Positions 1 through 8,008 of a stretch of DNA of 61,558 nt are shown one piece after another. The stretch comes from CAZGQY01 sp964528035. Lineage in GTDB: Bacteria; Pseudomonadota; Gammaproteobacteria; Methylococcales; UBA1147. Both the position numbers and the translations under genes were made by a program. Under the pieces are notes generated by a model that saw only the letters and a program-made list of their open reading frames with translations, was not told the origin of the DNA and searched no databases. Each line of letters starts with the position of its first letter. Within the stretch, counting starts at the first letter, position 1. The stretch covers positions 1 to 61,558 of the forward strand of contig CAZGQY010000005.1 in NCBI GenBank assembly GCA_964528035.1. Reading direction: 5' to 3'.

Positions 1-355
1 TTGTTTTTCCCAGGCCAGTTTGACCAAAAATGGCGCAGTGTTTGGTTAATTCAAATATGTCGTAGCAAAAGGGCATGTTGGTGTTCATGACACGCCCTAA
101 CTCCAACCGGTTTTGAACTGGGATAGTGGAAATCATGTCCTCTTCCTGGATTGGCTGAAAGGGAAACACATCTAGTTCTTCAATAAGCGCTTTCATTTTT
201 AATCTATTCAGTAGTGCCTTATACACATGAGGATTGTTGGTCATACCCACATTAAAGATCATTTGCTGAATGGCTGGGTCTTTATCCATTTTGGCCCGTT
301 TTGCCAATTCAATTAGCGGATTAGATGACGCTGGTTTGGAAAATCTCTTTTTCAT
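1..355 (-). CDS. HerA/VirB4-like P-loop ATPase, N-terminal part (cut by window edge)
   Basis: The gene starts at 355 and runs off the left edge; 118 residues are visible. The last visible residues form a Walker A motif, GQTGLGKT, preceded by CAIF. This arrangement, with a domain of about 100 residues before the P-loop, is typical of HerA/DUF87 and conjugation-type DNA-pumping ATPases. The text before it (PVQNRLELGRVMN) resembles the strand just ahead of the P-loop in HerA proteins, where the backbone phosphate loop follows a beta-barrel. The start codon shares one base with the stop of the upstream gene (TAATG), so the two are translationally coupled and belong to the leftward operon. Specific role (chromosome-end processing or DNA transfer) cannot be decided from the fragment. 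Confidence 0.75.
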   Translation of the reverse strand, partial: MKKRFSKPASSNPLIELAKRAKMDKDPAIQQMIFNVGMTNNPHVYKALLNRLKMKALIEELDVFPFQPIQEEDMISTIPVQNRLELGRVMNTNMPFCYDIFELTKHCAIFGQTGLGKT

Positions 356-768
356 TATTTTTTCTCTAAACACATCTGATGAAGATGTTGCATAAAAGTA
401 GTAAACATTTTGATTAATTTGCAGGTTCTACAAAAAGGTTCTCCTTGCCACGTCTTCATGCAGCGGGAACAGAGAATATCTCTACAACGGCTGCAAGGAG
501 GTACGGCACACTGTCTGCAAAAATGTGTTTTACAACGCATACAATAGCCAGAAATATCTTGTATTCCTATAGCGATGTGGTGGCACGAAAGCCTATGGAT
601 GGTATTCCTGTCTATCGTGATATTTTCCATGTGAGGTCCTAAGATAGATTCAGATTCCTTAGTAAATAACTCAGACTCATTACATCCCTCCACCACACGA
701 AAATGCTTAACTATGTTATTCAGTCGTTGTCCACTGTTTGGTTGATTGAATTGTTGTCTTATGGACAT
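355..768 (-). CDS. Small zinc-binding protein, cysteine-rich C-terminus
   Basis: 137 residues. The first 60 are not recognisable. Residues about 75-120 hold closely spaced C-x2-C pairs and a C/H mix (CMRC, CRQC, CSRC, CSRC, CRTC), enough for two or three zinc knuckles and reminiscent of B-box/RING-like treble clefs. It would bind zinc and mediate protein or nucleic-acid contact. A GGAG ribosome site lies about 9 bases before the ATG. It sits between an unknown glutamine-rich gene and the truncated HerA-like ATPase, with which it overlaps by one base, so a role with that ATPase is plausible. The function is not known. Confidence 0.65.
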   Translation of the reverse strand: MSIRQQFNQPNSGQRLNNIVKHFRVVEGCNESELFTKESESILGPHMENITIDRNTIHRLSCHHIAIGIQDISGYCMRCKTHFCRQCAVPPCSRCRDILCSRCMKTWQGEPFCRTCKLIKMFTTFMQHLHQMCLEKK

Positions 769-777
769 ATCTGTCTC

Positions 778-1452
778 CTACATTCCTGGTCCGATGGGAC
801 CAAAAGGGTTCAAAGGAGCAAACGGATTGATCTGTTGCGATCCACTGAGATGTTGCAGTGGGTCGTAAGGATCAGGTTGCTGATATGATGTATAAGGGTG
901 AAGGGTGTCTTCAACCCGCTGCTCTAAATCCGGTCCTTGCGATTGGTAGGAGTCTTGCATTTCATACTGTGGCGAAATCTCATCAGGCTGCCCAAACCCA
1001 GCTTGTGCCATATGGATATTTAAATCGATCTCATATGCATCAGCGGTTTGGTGTTGATCGCTTTGTAATCGTTCTTCCCAGATAGCATCTTCAATTTCTT
1101 GTTTTGCTTGCCCTTCATTCCAAAGTTGGTCATGCGTATGATCTTCCCGAAGAGCATGAAACATGATGTCAGGAGTAGTAGGTTGAGTCTCATCACTTAT
1201 CATTTGCATCATGTCGTATTCTGTTCCTGCAAAGGGCTGAGTCCAATGTCTTGATTCTTCATAGACAGGGCCGGGTATATATTCAATGGTTCGCTGATAG
1301 GGTTCTCGGTGTAATTGAGGTCCATTGGTAAACCCAGAAAATGAATTAGAACTCCAAGACTTAGGACGCATAGAGGCCAATCCTCTTGCTATCTGATGCG
1401 GTGTTGGGGATTTGGAAAATACTTCATAGGTATTTGCATGAGAAAAAATCAT
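778..1452 (-). CDS. Unknown hydrophilic Q/P-rich protein
   Basis: 224 residues, rich in Q, P, D and Y, with no hydrophobic segment and no recognised domain. The C-terminal part has a proline/glycine-rich tail (NPFAPLNPFGPIGPG) that looks unstructured. A GGAG site sits 8 bases before the ATG. It is the third from last gene of the leftward operon and ends only nine bases before the zinc-protein gene. Its composition suggests a flexible structural or linker protein of the element, but nothing in the sequence proves this. Confidence 0.55.
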   Translation of the reverse strand: MIFSHANTYEVFSKSPTPHQIARGLASMRPKSWSSNSFSGFTNGPQLHREPYQRTIEYIPGPVYEESRHWTQPFAGTEYDMMQMISDETQPTTPDIMFHALREDHTHDQLWNEGQAKQEIEDAIWEERLQSDQHQTADAYEIDLNIHMAQAGFGQPDEISPQYEMQDSYQSQGPDLEQRVEDTLHPYTSYQQPDPYDPLQHLSGSQQINPFAPLNPFGPIGPGM

Positions 1453-1492
1453 AACTTACTCCTTTAAAAAGAATTCATAGTTTCAAGACCAA

Positions 1493-1699
1493 TTAGTGTT
1501 TGGCCCAGGTTTGCTTTTTTACGTCAAACTCGCGTTCAGCCATCTGACCAATCGCTACTTGTGTTTCTTTCAGGGTTTGGTCTAAAGCGGCGTATTTGCC
1601 CTGATATTTTTTTGCAATCCGTTGGTGATCTTCCTGGCACTGCAATATCATGGTTAAGTTGTTTTGAGGTTTTCGTCGATTTGTTGTTTTGTTTTTCAT
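1493..1699 (-). CDS. Small basic coiled-coil protein, unknown
   Basis: 68 residues with a basic N-terminus (MKNKTTNRRKPQ) followed by a helical stretch of alternating charged and hydrophobic residues that could form a short coiled coil. AAGGA lies 9 bases ahead of the ATG. It fits into the leftward operon, with short gaps on both sides. No family recognised. Confidence 0.5.
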   Translation of the reverse strand: MKNKTTNRRKPQNNLTMILQCQEDHQRIAKKYQGKYAALDQTLKETQVAIGQMAEREFDVKKQTWAKH

Positions 1700-1714
1700 A
1701 AAATAATGTCCTTT

Positions 1715-2167
1715 CTAAAAGGGGTTGTAGAACTTCATATTCTCAGCCATAACCTTATATAAGTGCTTTTTAGCTTGCTGAAGTTCGGTATTGAGCGACC
1801 AAAACTTGTCATGTTCTTTCATGGAACACGCTGTCATTTTTCTGCGGATGTTCTCGGTTTTTTCCTGGGCGTGCTGTAACCTTTGCTTTAATGTATCTGC
1901 TACGGTTTTGGATGAAGACAATACGTGAGGGCTAGTAGTCTTAAATGGGTTACTAATCCTTCCTTGTGGTGATAACTGATGTGATTGCCAAGTCCGATGT
2001 GGTTTGTTTCTTGAATTTCTGGGTTGAATAAGGTCTTTTTCTGTTATTCCAAACTGACGTATCAGTGTCCATGCCTCAGCACGAGCTTCATCTGCCTGCT
2101 TACCTACTACAGAGTTGCTGAATCGAAATAATTTTGTAATGCGATGAACTGCTTCAGTTCTGGTCAT
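1715..2167 (-). CDS. Unknown protein with C-terminal coiled coil
   Basis: 150 residues. The N-terminal 45 residues (TRTEAVHRITKLFRFSN...EARAEAWTLIRQFGIT) look helical and resemble the N-terminal repeat module of DUF2786-type proteins: a short amphipathic helix, then A-E-A-x3-A-x2-L-x3-F. The C-terminal half is a long charged helix (residues 90-140). An AAGGAA site precedes the ATG. Neighbouring genes in the same direction are small unknowns, so it is most likely an element housekeeping gene. The DUF2786 similarity is a suggestion only. Confidence 0.55.
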   Translation of the reverse strand: MTRTEAVHRITKLFRFSNSVVGKQADEARAEAWTLIRQFGITEKDLIQPRNSRNKPHRTWQSHQLSPQGRISNPFKTTSPHVLSSSKTVADTLKQRLQHAQEKTENIRRKMTACSMKEHDKFWSLNTELQQAKKHLYKVMAENMKFYNPF

Positions 2168-2179
2168 AACATCGTTTCC

Positions 2180-2416
2180 TTAACGATTTTGTATTGATGT
2201 TTTTGACAACGACTTTCTCGGCATATCTGCTTGGGATCCAAATACCCAGTCCCAAAATGATGTTTTTGGGGAAATCTCAAGGGCAATGACTTTTTGGGTT
2301 TTCCTTAGAAATGCTGCCATGCAATGGTCCAATCTTGGGTGAATTCCTTGATAGCGAGCGCATAGGCTTTCTATTTCTGAAAGCAACGTCATCATTTGAT
2401 TACGGTTGTTTGGCAT
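2180..2416 (-). CDS. Small unknown protein
   Basis: 78 residues, mostly helical, ending in a basic segment. No signal peptide and no recognisable motif. Thirteen bases separate it from the next gene of the leftward operon; an AGGT ribosome site lies ahead of the ATG at 2416. Confidence 0.45.
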   Translation of the reverse strand: MPNNRNQMMTLLSEIESLCARYQGIHPRLDHCMAAFLRKTQKVIALEISPKTSFWDWVFGSQADMPRKSLSKTSIQNR

Positions 2417-2500
2417 CAGCTTACCTAGACTTTAGAGGGTTTAAGGTTGTTGATTGTTGAATCATGCTTTTTCCCTTTCATTTTCAAAAAATCTATTGGG

Positions 2501-2692
2501 TCAGGCTAATTCTTTGAACGCCACTTGAATGGATTCTTTTAAGTAGGCAAATTGTTGACAGGCATGAGCTCCCTTAATGCTGGATTCAACCATGTCCATG
2601 AATAAGTTGATTTGATTTTTATGATTCTCAATTCTGATTGCTCTTTGGGATGATGAGATGCCATTTTTGTTTGGTAATAAATTTTTTTTCAT
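2501..2692 (-). CDS. Small basic protein, first gene of the leftward operon
   Basis: 63 residues if translation starts at the ATG at 2692, which I prefer because GGAAGGAAAG lies 6 bases before it. A longer reading from 2755 would begin inside the divergent promoter. The N-terminus is basic (MKKNLLPNKN) and the rest is helical. No family recognised. It faces the HTH gene at 2754 across a shared intergenic region. Confidence 0.45.
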   Translation of the reverse strand: MKKNLLPNKNGISSSQRAIRIENHKNQINLFMDMVESSIKGAHACQQFAYLKESIQVAFKELA

Positions 2693-2753
2693 AGATCTTT
2701 CCTTCCAAAAAAACACAAGATTTTTGAATATTGGATAATCACCAAGCCTTATC

Positions 2754-3281
2754 ATGAGCTTGGAAGAACATCCAGAAATTCGAAAGTTGTCTCCTTCTAA
2801 TTATCCGGATATTCCTTTGCAGAACCTTTATGAAAAAATGTTTTCGGAAATCATCCAAAAAGGTTTTAATCAAAGCCAAGCGATCCAGAAAGTAGCTGAT
2901 AAATTTAATATTCATTCCAGTACTGTTTATTTCGAAATCTTTCCTCACAAAAAATTGCTGCACAAAAATAGGAATTCTTGGAAATGGCAGTACAAAGTTT
3001 CTCATCCAAACTTTTCCCGAAAAGGGTTTAATGAGCAAAGAGCTCGAAAAGAAAAGATTCGCTATCATATAGATACATACATGCGCCTGGCCTTCGAGAT
3101 GACTGGATATCAAACTATGGAATTGCCTCAACTTGCTGACCGTATCAATGACATGACTGATGTACGTTTTCGGCCATCTTCCTTGCTGACCATGAGTGAT
3201 CAGTATCAGAAAAAACACAATGAACCTCTGCTTAAACCATATAAATGCCATTTATTTACTCAGTATGGGCTTAACAAATGA
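2754..3281 (+). CDS. Helix-turn-helix protein, probable regulator
   Basis: 175 residues. Residues about 38-62 (GFNQSQAIQKVADKFNIHS) form a clear helix-turn-helix: an alanine before the turn, then K-F-N-I-H-S-S-T-V for the recognition helix. The rest is basic and aromatic and not recognised. The gene is divergent from the leftward operon at 2692. An AT-rich TATA-like stretch (TGAATATT, 2726-2733) lies about 25 bases before its ATG, so it probably controls that operon and itself. The antisense reading of the same region (2739-3251) is rejected because it lacks plausible protein character. Confidence 0.65.
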   Translation: MSLEEHPEIRKLSPSNYPDIPLQNLYEKMFSEIIQKGFNQSQAIQKVADKFNIHSSTVYFEIFPHKKLLHKNRNSWKWQYKVSHPNFSRKGFNEQRARKEKIRYHIDTYMRLAFEMTGYQTMELPQLADRINDMTDVRFRPSSLLTMSDQYQKKHNEPLLKPYKCHLFTQYGLNK

Positions 3282-3499
3282 GTCACTTTTATTCTGCTTT
3301 CATAACTCTTTTTCTAAAAAATGAACAAATTAAGATAGAAACGTTCATTCGAATAGTCCGAAATGAGAAAACTATTGATCTTTACGTTTTCTTAATTAAA
3401 ATTTTGAACTAGTAAAGCAATTTGAATCTTTCTTTCAATTTAGTTTTAACTGTAAAGATTTTTGTAAAATCCTACCAAGGAAGAAATAAGGAAAAATAA

Positions 3500-5914
3500 G
3501 TGAGCAAAGAAAAAGTGAAGAAACCCATTGAATTAGAAAAGGTTTCCTATATTCCCGAAACCGTTTTCGATAAGATTTTGTCCAAAGTATTTGTGCGCAA
3601 CAAATGGAAAAGAGACGGGGAAACCAAAGGGAAAAAAACTAGCAAGAAACCAAAAGAAAGGATTAAACCTGATAAAAAACCAAGAGATGTAAGTATGGCT
3701 TTCTACAAGCTATGGCTTTCCAAAAATAATCCTGGAAAGATTTACTTGGATGAGTTAACAACATTTTATGATCCAACTATTGAAAAATTAGCAAGAGCAG
3801 ATGCCATTTTAAGTCGAAGAAAAAAAGTTTTTGAGAACATGAAACGAGCTACCAAAATAATCGATGAATACAACGAACAGGGTTTGTGGAAAGAGAACGA
3901 TTATAAAATTTCAATTTTTAACGATGGTGGGAACCTAGAAGGAGAAACAAAGTCTTTTGGTAACCCAATGACGGGATACTATTTAGAAATTTATGCAGTT
4001 AAAGAGGACTTGTTAGGCTCAAGATGTAATATTCCGTTTGGAAGTTTAGGGAAAGAGTTTTTAGGTAGAAATAATGAATTAATAACTCTTGAGGAATTAT
4101 TAGATAAAGAAGATTTAGGAGTTAACGTATCCGGGTTTCCAGGGGCTGGAAAAACACAATTTGTTGCTGAATATGCCATTAACAGCAAAACGCAATATCC
4201 AGGAGGAACATTTTGGGTTAATGCAGACTCGAGGGACGGAAAATTTGATATCCAAAATTCTTTTTGCTCGTTACTTTTTCCCATGGGAATTGTTGGATTG
4301 GATAGAGCAACAATGGAGTTTAAAGAGCAAAGGGTTTTAGAGTGGTTGAGAATGGAACCTGAAAAATGCTTGATTATTTTTGATGATGTTTGTGATTGGA
4401 ATGAAGTAGAAAGATGGATAAGGCAACTTAAACACCACCACATTCTCATTACCAGTAGGAACCCAAAATTATCTTTAAGCTTAACAAACTACCATCTTGA
4501 TGTTTTACAGCATGATATGGCTATTGATTGTTTTCTTATGAAGCTTGATGGGACCGTTAAACAAAATAAAGCGATTACTGATAAGGAATTAACCTTTGTT
4601 GAACAAATAGTAAAAAGACTAGGCGGATTACCTTTGGCCATTGAGCTTGCTTCTTTATATATTAAAAATTGTGAAGGTACTGTAACCTTTAAAGGCTACG
4701 ATAAAAGGCTTGAGGAAGAGGGGCTAACAAAAACAATTGATGATGCTGTCGAATCCAATACCGCATCCCGACATATAGCTTCTATTACAGCCACCCTAAA
4801 TCCCATTTGGAATAGTATTACCATCGATCAAGAAAAGAGCCTAATGAAGACCATGGCTTTCACCGGCTCTGATGCAATAAGCCCAGATATTATTAGCGCA
4901 ATTTGCAACCTTCCAAAAATTGCCCCACAACCAGGTCATCCAAATCCCTTAGATAAGGTGTCTTCTGGATTAATGAAGAGAGGGTTGCTGAAAAAAACAA
5001 CATCTCAGAGATTGCTGTCTCATGTGGTTATTAAGGATTATATTATTGGAAAGCTTGAGAAGGAAGAGAAAGTATTTATTTGCAATACTTTTGCCAACAG
5101 TCTTTATACTTTCCTTAAAAATAAAGAGTTGGCCGATCCTGAGCAAATTGAAAAATTAGAGCCTGAACTCCCTCATTTTATGGAAATATTTCGATGGGTT
5201 GAAAAGCTTAGAATTGAAGGGCAATGGAGTGAATTTTATTCGTACTTTGGAATGTATCTTTTGGGGCGGTGTTATATTGAAGAAGCTGAACAAATAATAG
5301 AAAGATCTTTGGAAATTAGAAGTCGTTACGCTATACAACACGAAATTTGTGAAGTTCTTGACTTAATGAATTTAGTAGGAGTTTACAAAAGTAGAGGAGA
5401 TTTTAAAAAAGCCAGTACATACTTACGAAAATGGGGGGAAATAATAATAAAGAAAATGGACGAGGAAAGGTTGGAAAAATATGACTATATTTCTTATAGG
5501 TTAATGTGTGTTGAAATTTTTTTCCCAAATGGGGATTTTGATTTTTTAAATGAACTATTAGAATCAGTCGAAAAATATATTGATAAAAATCAGCAAAAAG
5601 ACCGTGCGTTTTTATCTCAAATATATGGATTCAAGGCAAAAATTAAATGGTATCAAGGAAAGGCTGACGAGGGGGTCAATCTAACAGAGTTAGGGTTAGA
5701 GTTACTGGAAGGTGATAATTCTCCACAGGTAAATGTGATTTATTTTCATCACTATTTCAATTTGGCTGGATTAAAATTCTTTACATCGGAAATTGGGGAA
5801 GCTATTGAATATGGAAAAAAAGCCAAAGCGTTAGCAAATAGATTATTTGTCTCTGGGAATCCATATAGCCAACAATTAGATAAGCTAGTTTCTTCCCTTG
5901 AACAATCCGAATGA
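3500..5914 (+). CDS. STAND NTPase with NB-ARC domain and C-terminal TPR-like repeats (defence-type)
   Basis: 804 residues, GTG start behind AGGA-rich sequence. N-terminus (1-60) very basic, then about 140 residues of unknown effector-like sequence. NB-ARC core: Walker A GFPGAGKTQ (about 212-220), Walker B LIIFDDV (about 291-297), GxP motif GGLPLAIELAS (about 375-385). From about 500 to the end it is helical, with TPR-like pairs (for example around 600-670 and 720-790). Proteins of this build are sensors that oligomerise on recognising a ligand; in bacteria many act in abortive anti-phage defence. The NTPase call follows from motifs; the defence role is inferred from family and from the defence-rich setting. 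Codon use is AT-rich, unlike the convergent gene 14 bases away. Confidence 0.8.
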   Translation: MSKEKVKKPIELEKVSYIPETVFDKILSKVFVRNKWKRDGETKGKKTSKKPKERIKPDKKPRDVSMAFYKLWLSKNNPGKIYLDELTTFYDPTIEKLARADAILSRRKKVFENMKRATKIIDEYNEQGLWKENDYKISIFNDGGNLEGETKSFGNPMTGYYLEIYAVKEDLLGSRCNIPFGSLGKEFLGRNNELITLEELLDKEDLGVNVSGFPGAGKTQFVAEYAINSKTQYPGGTFWVNADSRDGKFDIQNSFCSLLFPMGIVGLDRATMEFKEQRVLEWLRMEPEKCLIIFDDVCDWNEVERWIRQLKHHHILITSRNPKLSLSLTNYHLDVLQHDMAIDCFLMKLDGTVKQNKAITDKELTFVEQIVKRLGGLPLAIELASLYIKNCEGTVTFKGYDKRLEEEGLTKTIDDAVESNTASRHIASITATLNPIWNSITIDQEKSLMKTMAFTGSDAISPDIISAICNLPKIAPQPGHPNPLDKVSSGLMKRGLLKKTTSQRLLSHVVIKDYIIGKLEKEEKVFICNTFANSLYTFLKNKELADPEQIEKLEPELPHFMEIFRWVEKLRIEGQWSEFYSYFGMYLLGRCYIEEAEQIIERSLEIRSRYAIQHEICEVLDLMNLVGVYKSRGDFKKASTYLRKWGEIIIKKMDEERLEKYDYISYRLMCVEIFFPNGDFDFLNELLESVEKYIDKNQQKDRAFLSQIYGFKAKIKWYQGKADEGVNLTELGLELLEGDNSPQVNVIYFHHYFNLAGLKFFTSEIGEAIEYGKKAKALANRLFVSGNPYSQQLDKLVSSLEQSE

Positions 5915-5927
5915 ATTAATTCTACAA

Positions 5928-6689
5928 TCACCCCCACAAAAACCACCCCTTTACACCCAACACCGCAGCCCATTTCTTTGCCACCTCAATATCCCCTTTT
6001 ACCCCTCTATCCTTATCATTCAACGCAACCAACGTACGAGCAATCGAAGCATAAGGCGTCGTTTTAAACGGCACAAAATACTTATCTTGTTTTAGCAACC
6101 TATCCAAAAACAACGCATAGGCCGCTTTTATGCTCATCGTTGCCTTAAAAATCTTTTTGGGTATTCGTTTCTCATCAGAAAAACTAAACCCCAAAATCTT
6201 CTCTGAATACAAATACTCCAAAATCATCATTGACGCCTTTTTCAACGCAGGAGACTTCTTATAGATCCATGTGGTAATCCAGCAATTTCCAGGAATCGTT
6301 CCTAACAAATGCATCAACGTAAAATAATCGTGTCGAAATGCCAACGCTCTTTGAGAGTGCGGTATCTTCAACGCTTTATAGTCCTTTTTTAGCTGCAAAC
6401 AAGCTTTTTTTACACCGACCTTACTTGCATACGGAAACAGTGTATCTTTTTTTAACGCCTGTTTTGCGCGAAGAATGCGCACTGCTTCTTGTGCCAACCC
6501 ATAGACTTGATCAGGAAACTTCTCATAATAATGAATCACAAATAGGTTGTGTTCTTTATGATACGTCAGCGCATAGTTTCTAAACGAAAACTCTGCCTTA
6601 TCGCGTGACCCCAAACATCTAATCGAGATCTTGGCTTTTTGTTCCACATACTCCAGTATATCGTTGGTGTCTTTGATGATGTTTACCAT
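5928..6689 (-). CDS. Unknown 253-residue protein with its own archaeal promoter
   Basis: Start chosen at the ATG at 6689 because a TATA-like TTTAAGAACT (6711-6720) lies 27 bases upstream, fitting a leaderless transcript; a longer reading to 6743 would cover that promoter. The protein is basic, all-alpha in appearance (many AxxALK-type helices), without membrane segments. It ends in ...WAAVLGVKGWFLWG. It does not match a family I can name. It is divergent from the winged-helix gene at 6805, with which it probably shares regulation. Confidence 0.6.
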   Translation of the reverse strand: MVNIIKDTNDILEYVEQKAKISIRCLGSRDKAEFSFRNYALTYHKEHNLFVIHYYEKFPDQVYGLAQEAVRILRAKQALKKDTLFPYASKVGVKKACLQLKKDYKALKIPHSQRALAFRHDYFTLMHLLGTIPGNCWITTWIYKKSPALKKASMMILEYLYSEKILGFSFSDEKRIPKKIFKATMSIKAAYALFLDRLLKQDKYFVPFKTTPYASIARTLVALNDKDRGVKGDIEVAKKWAAVLGVKGWFLWG

Positions 6690-6804
6690 AACCCAGTGGT
6701 AAGCATTCAAAGTTCTTAAACCCCACCTCCAAAAAAACCACAAAACGCAACGTGGCCTTTTTATGTTCCAGCGTCTTAATTATCTTTACTGGAGGGTGGT
6801 AACA

Positions 6805-7233
6805 ATGGACCAACAACACATGCTCAAAAAACTGGAAGATGTAGAACAAGGAATACACCTCAAACTCAATCAACTGGAAGATCGATTAAAGTCTGGAGAA
6901 GAATTATTTCAATTAGTGCAAGATGGATTAAAAGCACATAAGAAACGAACCACTGAGTCTCAACAAGTTACCCAACTGCATGAACGAATACGACATGATA
7001 AGGACTTACGATTTCCCCATCGTAAAATCGCTGAGTTTCTCACCAATCAATATGATTACCACCATAAACACTTCAAAGAAGTGCATTTCAATAAACTCGT
7101 CGCCCAAACAAAGATTGGAAAAAATAAAGCCGGCGAGTATCTCGATGTGCTTTCCAAAAAAGGGTATATACAAAAGCGAACTGATGGATATAGAAACTTC
7201 TATAAAATGCACCAGGAAGAAGAACAAGGATAA
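6805..7233 (+). CDS. Coiled-coil plus winged-helix DNA-binding protein
   Basis: 142 residues from the ATG at 6805, which has a strong GGAGGGTGGT ribosome site just ahead; an upstream reading from 6763 is less likely. Residues 5-60 form a charged coiled coil. The C-terminal 55 residues (FNKLVAQTKIGKNKAGEYLDVL and the following KGYIQKRTDG) have the helix-turn-helix and beta-wing of small winged-helix regulators. Likely a dimeric transcription regulator of the element. Divergent from the gene at 6689. Confidence 0.65.
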   Translation: MDQQHMLKKLEDVEQGIHLKLNQLEDRLKSGEELFQLVQDGLKAHKKRTTESQQVTQLHERIRHDKDLRFPHRKIAEFLTNQYDYHHKHFKEVHFNKLVAQTKIGKNKAGEYLDVLSKKGYIQKRTDGYRNFYKMHQEEEQG

Positions 7234-7305
7234 GTGTTGGTTGTAACTTATCCCAACAGAGAAGTAACTTTTAACTAATTGCTCTTGTGATGCGGTGTAA
7301 TCGAG

Positions 7306-7623
7306 GTGGTTCGTATCAAAATAATTCATTTGAAAAACGGTGAGAATAAGATTTTTGAAGTGACGTTTTCCGTCCAGGAAAGTGAATTTAAACAATTAGC
7401 AGGATGTTTATCCCATATTCATTCGTTTGCAGCAGACACTATCGTTGAGCCTGCCAAGATCATAAAAACTGGAGCGCGTCATTCATCTACCGCATGGCTT
7501 CATTTTCCCATTACGTATCGAAAACAATTCAAAACACAGTTCTATAAATTTACTGAGTTGACTTGTGGTGTTGTCACGTCAAAGGAATATCTCTTCATTA
7601 TTTATAAGGTGCCTAAGGGGTAA
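7306..7623 (+). CDS. Small unknown protein
   Basis: 105 residues, GTG start within a GAGGTGG stretch. Alternating beta-type segments (IKIIHLKNG, KIFEVTF) and a possible alpha/beta fold; no recognised family. A TATA-like TTTTAACT (7269-7276) lies about 33 bases upstream, suggesting its own promoter. It follows the winged-helix gene by 72 bases. Confidence 0.5.
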   Translation: MVRIKIIHLKNGENKIFEVTFSVQESEFKQLAGCLSHIHSFAADTIVEPAKIIKTGARHSSTAWLHFPITYRKQFKTQFYKFTELTCGVVTSKEYLFIIYKVPKG

Positions 7624-7692
7624 GGGGAGGATTCATGAGGAGGACTACCAGATAAGGGGGGAAACTAAGTTGGGTTATAATGGTGGCGAAAA

Positions 7693-7824
7693 ATGGCCAA
7701 ATGTAGATTTGGAATAAGAAGGTCAGAGCAATTACTGGCACACATAGAAAGGGAAGTTGGGGCGAAATTGTATTGGTCGCCAATCAATGTCCTAGTGAAA
7801 AAATACAATAGGTTAGGAAAGTAA
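7693..7824 (+). CDS. Possible 43-residue protein
   Basis: An ATG at 7693 with GGTGG six bases ahead opens a 43-codon frame (MAKCRFGIRRSEQLL...KYNRLGK) ending at a TAA at 7822. The residues are basic and helical and look protein-like. It lies in a gap of about 385 bases that otherwise holds only a TCAGTT/AACTGA inverted repeat (7897-7902, 7911-7916), perhaps a terminator between this block and the secreted-protein operon. Confidence 0.35.
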   Translation: MAKCRFGIRRSEQLLAHIEREVGAKLYWSPINVLVKKYNRLGK

Positions 7825-8008
7825 AGAGTGAGTTTAGCTGCGATAGAAACCATTCGCATGCACAAAGCTTGTAAAGAGAACTGATTCCATCCTTTGTCAG
7901 TTGAAATTTGAACTGACGCTTATCTACCCAAAGTGGACCTTTAGGGGATTACTATTAGTATTGAAAAGGTTGCTATTCCTCAATCAGAATCTTAATTCTT
8001 TCTTATGA

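Noticed and set aside
2739..3251. Long minus-strand frame of 170 codons
   Set aside because: It lies antisense to the HTH gene at 2754-3281, has phenylalanine-rich low-quality composition typical of an antisense reading of Lys/Glu-rich coding DNA, and its start would fall in the neighbouring gene.
3991..4449. Minus-strand frame of 152 codons
   Set aside because: Antisense shadow of the NB-ARC core, whose Walker motifs prove the plus-strand reading.
7665..7865. Minus-strand frame of 66 codons
   Set aside because: No ribosome site or promoter; the plus-strand 43-codon frame in the same place has a GGTGG site and better composition.
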